26,216 nt of DNA from Pseudomonadota bacterium (lineage in GTDB: Bacteria > Pseudomonadota > Gammaproteobacteria > Steroidobacterales > Steroidobacteraceae). The position numbers were made by a program, and so were the translations under genes. Below are positions 23,042 through 26,216 of this stretch, in pieces. How positions within the stretch are numbered: position 1 is the first letter of the stretch; every line of letters starts with the position of its first letter. The stretch is taken from the NCBI GenBank assembly GCA_023457495.1, contig JAEWLQ010000080.1, positions 1 through 26,216 on the forward strand, read 5' to 3'. The notes beneath the pieces were generated by a model. That model saw only the letters and a list, made by a program, of their open reading frames with translations, made no database searches and had not been told where the DNA came from.

Positions 23042-24352
23042 TCAGCGCGCGACCAGCGCCGGACCCGCGGGCAGATCCAGCACGTTCACCAGGCCGGCGG
23101 TGGCCACCAGGAAATCTTCGCGCTGCGCTTCGGCGATGGGCGCCGCGTCCGGCAGCGGCACGGTCTGCGGATTCTTGTGCGTGCCGCGCACGCGATACTC
23201 GTAGTGCAGGTGCGGGCCGGTCGCGAGGCCGGTCTGCCCCACGTAGCCGATGACCTTGCCCAGTTCCACTCGTTGTCCGCGGCGCAGATTCGACGCGAAG
23301 CGGGACAGGTGACCGTAGACGGTCACGACGCCGGAGCCGTGTTCGAGCTCGATGACGTTGCCGTAGCCACCTTTCTGTCCCACGAAACGCACGCGGCCTT
23401 CGCCGGCTGCCCGTACCGGCGTGCCGGTTGCCGCGGCGTAGTCCACGCCCTTGTGGGCGCGAATGCGGTTGAGAACGGGGTGCTTGCGCGACAGGTTGAA
23501 CCGCGAGCTGATACGCGAGAACTGCACCGGCGCGCGCATGAAGGCCTTGCGCAGGCTCTTGCCTTCCGGCGTGTAGTACTCGGCCCGGCCGGACGGGTCG
23601 ACGAAACGGACCGCGCGGAATTCACGACCGTTGTTGACGAACTTCGCGGCGAGGACGTTGCCGGTGCGCAGCAGCGCTCCGTCCTGGTAGAGCTCTTCGT
23701 ACATCACCGTGAAGCGATCACCCTGCTGGATGTCGAGCACGAAGTCGATGTCGTACTGGAAAATCTCCGCGACCTCGAAGGCGATGCGATCGGATAGTTT
23801 GGCCTCCGCGGTCGCCTGGAACAGCGAGCTCACGATCGTCCCGCTCGCGGTGCGCGTGCGGATTTCGAGCGGATTTTCCAGCACGTTCGTGCTGAAGCCG
23901 TCCGCCTCGCGCGTGACCTGAAGCGTCTCGCTGTCGGACAGTTTGCGCTCGAGACCGACGAGGTCGCCGTCCCGGTGCATGAATCGCAGCATCTCGCCGG
24001 GCCTGAGCCTGTCGACCTGGCTACGCAGCTCGGGCAGGTTCCGCAGGGAAGCCAGGTCCGCGAGATTCAGTTCGAGGCGGCGGAACAGCTGGTCCATCGT
24101 GTCGTTGCGCCTCACCACGACGTCGATGGTGGAAAAAGCGAGGTTCGCTTCCTGGGGCGCGGAAGGCGCGGAATTCATTTCCAGGTCAGCGGGATCCGCG
24201 GTCGTCGCGGGAATCTCGGCCGTTACCGGCGCCTCGGGATTCTCGCGGGGTGTGAGGGCGAGCACACCCAGGAAAGTGAACAACGCGACTTGCAGTACGG
24301 CCGCGGTGCGCAGCGACAGCTTCGGTATGGCGGATTTGAAGGAAATTGGCAC
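23042..24352 (-). CDS. M23 family peptidoglycan endopeptidase (MepM-like)
   Basis: 436 residues. It starts with GTG 24352 (no closer ATG keeps the membrane helix). Residues ~15-34 form an N-terminal transmembrane helix or signal anchor. A linker rich in Pro/Ala follows, and ~75-140 form an OapA/LysM-like domain (VVVRRNDTMDQLFRRLELN). Then comes the ~160-270 middle domain (FQYDIDFVLDIQQGDRFTVMYEE). The LytM zinc peptidase lies at ~290-390, with ligands His300 and Asp304 in HKGVDYA, and His381 and His383 in GPHLHYE; His348 lies in YGHLS. This domain order matches MepM, which cuts D,D-cross-links during cell-wall growth in the periplasm. Position divergent from tyrS is common in related genomes. 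Confidence 0.93.
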   Translation of the reverse strand: MPISFKSAIPKLSLRTAAVLQVALFTFLGVLALTPRENPEAPVTAEIPATTADPADLEMNSAPSAPQEANLAFSTIDVVVRRNDTMDQLFRRLELNLADLASLRNLPELRSQVDRLRPGEMLRFMHRDGDLVGLERKLSDSETLQVTREADGFSTNVLENPLEIRTRTASGTIVSSLFQATAEAKLSDRIAFEVAEIFQYDIDFVLDIQQGDRFTVMYEELYQDGALLRTGNVLAAKFVNNGREFRAVRFVDPSGRAEYYTPEGKSLRKAFMRAPVQFSRISSRFNLSRKHPVLNRIRAHKGVDYAAATGTPVRAAGEGRVRFVGQKGGYGNVIELEHGSGVVTVYGHLSRFASNLRRGQRVELGKVIGYVGQTGLATGPHLHYEYRVRGTHKNPQTVPLPDAAPIAEAQREDFLVATAGLVNVLDLPAGPALVAR

Positions 24353-24457
24353 GATCTATAAAACGTAACTCACGGATAGATAAAGGGTCAATCGCCTGAT
24401 CGGGCAGATGTGATATTCGTAACGGCTGTCCGAACACCCTTAGATACAAACCGAAGA

Positions 24458-25678
24458 ATGAACGCCGAACTGCAGAACCAGATCGCGGAGCTCCTGCGCG
24501 GGACGCAGGAAGTCCTGGTCGAAAGCGAACTCGTTAAAAAAATTACACGCGGCACGCCGCTGCGCATCAAGGCGGGCTTCGACCCGACCGCCCCGGACCT
24601 GCATCTCGGCCATACGGTCCTGATCAACAAGATGCGGCAATTCCAGAATTTCGGGCACGAGGTCACGTTCCTGATCGGCGACTTCACCGGGATGATCGGC
24701 GATCCGACGGGCCGCAACGCGACCCGGCCGCCGCTGACGCGCGAGCAGGTCGAGGCCAATGCGAAGACCTACCAGGAGCAGATCTTCAAGATCCTCGATC
24801 CCGCGAAGACGCGCGTGGATTTCAATTCGCGCTGGTTCGGCTCGATGAACGCGGCGGGACTGATCGAGATCGCCGGGCGCCACACCGTCGCGCGCATGCT
24901 CGAGCGCGACGATTTCGCGAAACGCTACAAGGGCGGCCAGCCGATCGCGGTACACGAGTTCCTCTATCCACTCGTGCAGGGCTACGACTCGGTGGCCCTG
25001 AAAAGCGATGTCGAACTCGGCGGCACGGACCAGAAATTCAATCTGCTGGTCGGCCGCCAGCTGCAGGAAACCTACGGGCAGGAGCCGCAGATCGTGATGA
25101 CGATGCCGCTGCTCGAAGGGCTCGACGGCGTCAACAAGATGTCGAAATCGCTGGGAAACTACATCGGAATCAACGAAGCCGCGGACGTGCAGTTCGGCAA
25201 GCTCATGTCGATTTCCGACGATCTCATGTGGCGCTATTTCGAACTGCTGTCGTTCCGGCCGCTCGCCGAGGTCGCCGCGCTGCGCACGAGCGTGGCCGAG
25301 GGGCGCAACCCTCGCGACGTGAAGTTCGAGCTCGGCGTCGAGATCGTCGACCGGTTCCACGGCGCGGGCGCCGGCGCGCGTGCGCGCGATGCGTTCATCG
25401 CGCGCTTCCAGCAGGGGCACGTGCCCGAGAAGATAGAGAGCGTCACACTAACTACCGACGGCGCGCCGCAGCGGCTCGCCAACGTGCTCAAGAGCGCGGG
25501 CCTGGTCGCAAGCACCTCGGACGGCAACCGGATGATCGACCAGGGGGCGGTGCGCCTGGGCAGCACCCCCGAAAACCTCGAAAAAGTGGCCGGCCGGGAC
25601 CATTCCCTGGGTTCGGGCACCCACCTTTTGCAGGTGGGGAAGCACAAATTCCGCTGGGTGACCCTGAAGCCGGGCTGA
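24458..25678 (+). CDS. tyrS: Tyrosyl-tRNA synthetase
   Basis: 406 residues from ATG 24458; the frame runs back to 24410, but the added residues lack conservation. TyrS charges tRNA-Tyr in the cytoplasm. Class I signatures are HLGH at 49-52 and KMSKS at 227-231, so it belongs to the KMSKS-bearing TyrS subgroup rather than the KFGKT type of Escherichia coli. AGFDPTAPDLHLGHTVLI, FLIGDFTGMIGDPTGR and ELGGTDQKFNLL are the amino-acid and ATP pockets. An S4-like RNA-binding domain occupies ~340-406. The linker ahead of it contains the CTAACTACC word. It is followed by a possible terminator, then the rrn promoters. TGTGATATT at about 24409-24417 may be part of its promoter. Confidence 0.96.
   Translation: MNAELQNQIAELLRGTQEVLVESELVKKITRGTPLRIKAGFDPTAPDLHLGHTVLINKMRQFQNFGHEVTFLIGDFTGMIGDPTGRNATRPPLTREQVEANAKTYQEQIFKILDPAKTRVDFNSRWFGSMNAAGLIEIAGRHTVARMLERDDFAKRYKGGQPIAVHEFLYPLVQGYDSVALKSDVELGGTDQKFNLLVGRQLQETYGQEPQIVMTMPLLEGLDGVNKMSKSLGNYIGINEAADVQFGKLMSISDDLMWRYFELLSFRPLAEVAALRTSVAEGRNPRDVKFELGVEIVDRFHGAGAGARARDAFIARFQQGHVPEKIESVTLTTDGAPQRLANVLKSAGLVASTSDGNRMIDQGAVRLGSTPENLEKVAGRDHSLGSGTHLLQVGKHKFRWVTLKPG
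25445..25456 (+). repeat. ACACTAACTACC word, copy 4 (tyrS linker)
   Basis: The word on the coding strand encodes Thr-Leu-Thr-Thr in the linker before the S4-like domain of TyrS. It matches copies 2 and 3 over 11 bases. Confidence 0.75.
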
Positions 25679-25712
25679 CGGGCCCCAAGGGTGGTCAGGA
25701 TTTGACCAGACG

Positions 25713-25732
25713 AGGGGCGGGCATCCGCCCCT
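25713..25732 (+). terminator. GC-rich hairpin after tyrS, possible terminator
   Basis: AGGGGCGG pairs with CCGCCCCT over eight base pairs around a GCAT loop, 35 nt after the tyrS stop. The following bases (GGCCTTTC) give only a short T-run, so intrinsic termination is plausible but not strong. A second small stem (GGTCA/TGACC, 25693-25707) lies just upstream. It would separate tyrS transcription from the rrn promoters. Confidence 0.5.
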
Positions 25733-25786
25733 GGCCTTTCAAAATCAATGACTTGGCCGTCCCTGAACGATAGTTGTTACGACTCG

Positions 25787-25814
25787 TTGACAGGCCCGTC
25801 TGCCCCCCTATAAT
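25787..25814 (+). promoter_or_regulatory. rrn promoter P1 (consensus sigma-70)
   Basis: TTGACA at 25787-25792 and TATAAT at 25809-25814 are both perfect consensus boxes, 16 bases apart. They are followed by a GC-rich discriminator (GCGCGCC), typical of stringently controlled rRNA promoters. The AT-rich bases 25738-25752 and 25770-25780 upstream could serve as an UP element. The stretch from 25679 to 26095 holds no gene. Confidence 0.85.
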
Positions 25815-25882
25815 GCGCGCCCTCACGCACCGAAGGCCTCCGCGGTTCTCGCGGCGGGTGAATAAGTGTCTGAAAACACGGG

Positions 25883-25910
25883 TTGACGGAATGAGGCGCA
25901 AGCCTATAAT
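25883..25910 (+). promoter_or_regulatory. rrn promoter P2 (near-consensus sigma-70)
   Basis: TTGACG at 25883-25888 and TATAAT at 25905-25910 are 16 bases apart, again with a GC-rich discriminator (TCCGCCCCC). It lies exactly 96 bases after P1. Tandem P1/P2 promoters are usual for rRNA operons; the near-identical build of the two suggests duplication or shared selection. Confidence 0.83.
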
Positions 25911-25944
25911 TCCGCCCCCTTCTGCGGCCCACAGCGGCCGTAGC

Positions 25945-25983
25945 GCTGATTAAAAATTTGCAGGTAATTTGTGTGGGGACTCG
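25945..25983 (+). promoter_or_regulatory. rrn leader boxA-like antitermination region
   Basis: GCTGATTAAAAATTTG (from 25945) and the following GTGTGGGGACTCG (25971-25983) align by eye with the boxA and conserved GTGTGGGCACTCG part of the Escherichia coli rrn leader. boxA RNA is bound by NusB/S10 to keep rRNA transcription resistant to Rho. The boxA core differs from TGCTCTTTAACA at several positions. Confidence 0.55.
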
Positions 25984-26095
25984 CGTCGATGCGTCTTTGG
26001 AGGCATTAACCGAGTACCAAATGTCCAGAAGATGGACTGTAAAAAGTCCAGCGTATGGGCCTATGGATACTCCTTCGTTTGAAGATCGCAATCTT

Positions 26096-26216
<121 letters not shown>

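Overview
The window comes from a GC-rich gammaproteobacterium. The 3' edge holds the first ~120 bases of a 16S rRNA gene of gammaproteobacterial type. The gene content (a ChpA/ChpC type IV pilus chemosensory pair, ErpA, MepM-like peptidase, RsmE, and TyrS directly before an rrn operon) fits the Xanthomonadales/Steroidobacterales side of the class. I infer this placement from context; the 16S fragment is too short for me to assign a genus. Gene density is very high, with several 4-nt overlaps and tail-to-tail overlaps. No phage, transposase, integrase, CRISPR array or toxin-antitoxin signature was seen, so this is essentially core chromosome.

Layout. 1-4560 (+): the C-terminal part of a ChpA-type hybrid kinase, its CheW-like partner ChpC, and an OafA-type membrane acyltransferase with a C-terminal SGNH domain. 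4542-6983 (-): an operon of bioA, rsmE and a small two-helix membrane protein that resembles a degenerate ion-channel pore. 7031-7570 (+): ampD. 7571-10311 (-): a cobalamin riboswitch driving btuB and a PduO-type cobalamin adenosyltransferase. 10368-11576 (+): a HisN/inositol-phosphatase-like gene and a small membrane protein. 11560-13798 (-): pdxH, a membrane-anchored HEXXH metalloprotease-like protein and a BtuD/FecE-type ABC ATPase. 13887-16105 (+): a fused chorismate mutase/prephenate dehydrogenase and a GGDEF diguanylate cyclase. 16139-17122 (-): a BtuC/FecD-type permease. 17191-20824 (+): a tight five-gene run of rppH, a coiled-coil membrane protein, a bactofilin, erpA and ppx. 20833-22932 (-): ppk, tail-to-tail with ppx. 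23042-24352 (-): an M23 peptidase. 24458-25678 (+): tyrS. 25679-26216: a hairpin after tyrS, two tandem near-consensus rrn promoters, an rrn leader and the 16S start.

How the genes work together. Four separate pieces point to vitamin B12 salvage: riboswitch-controlled outer-membrane receptor and adenosyltransferase, plus an inner-membrane permease and an ATPase that lie 3.8 kb apart with unrelated genes between them. No periplasmic binding protein (BtuF) is visible. The ppx/ppk pair handles polyphosphate turnover. ChpA/ChpC and the diguanylate cyclase suggest surface-sensing and pilus control.

The least expected signal is a short DNA word, CTAACTACC (longer form YCACTAACTACC), found four times. 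Each time it lies on the coding strand and in the same frame, spells Leu-Thr-Thr with rare codons, and sits where the protein is poorly constrained. Shorter versions lie on stop codons. I found no obvious new defence or mobile system.
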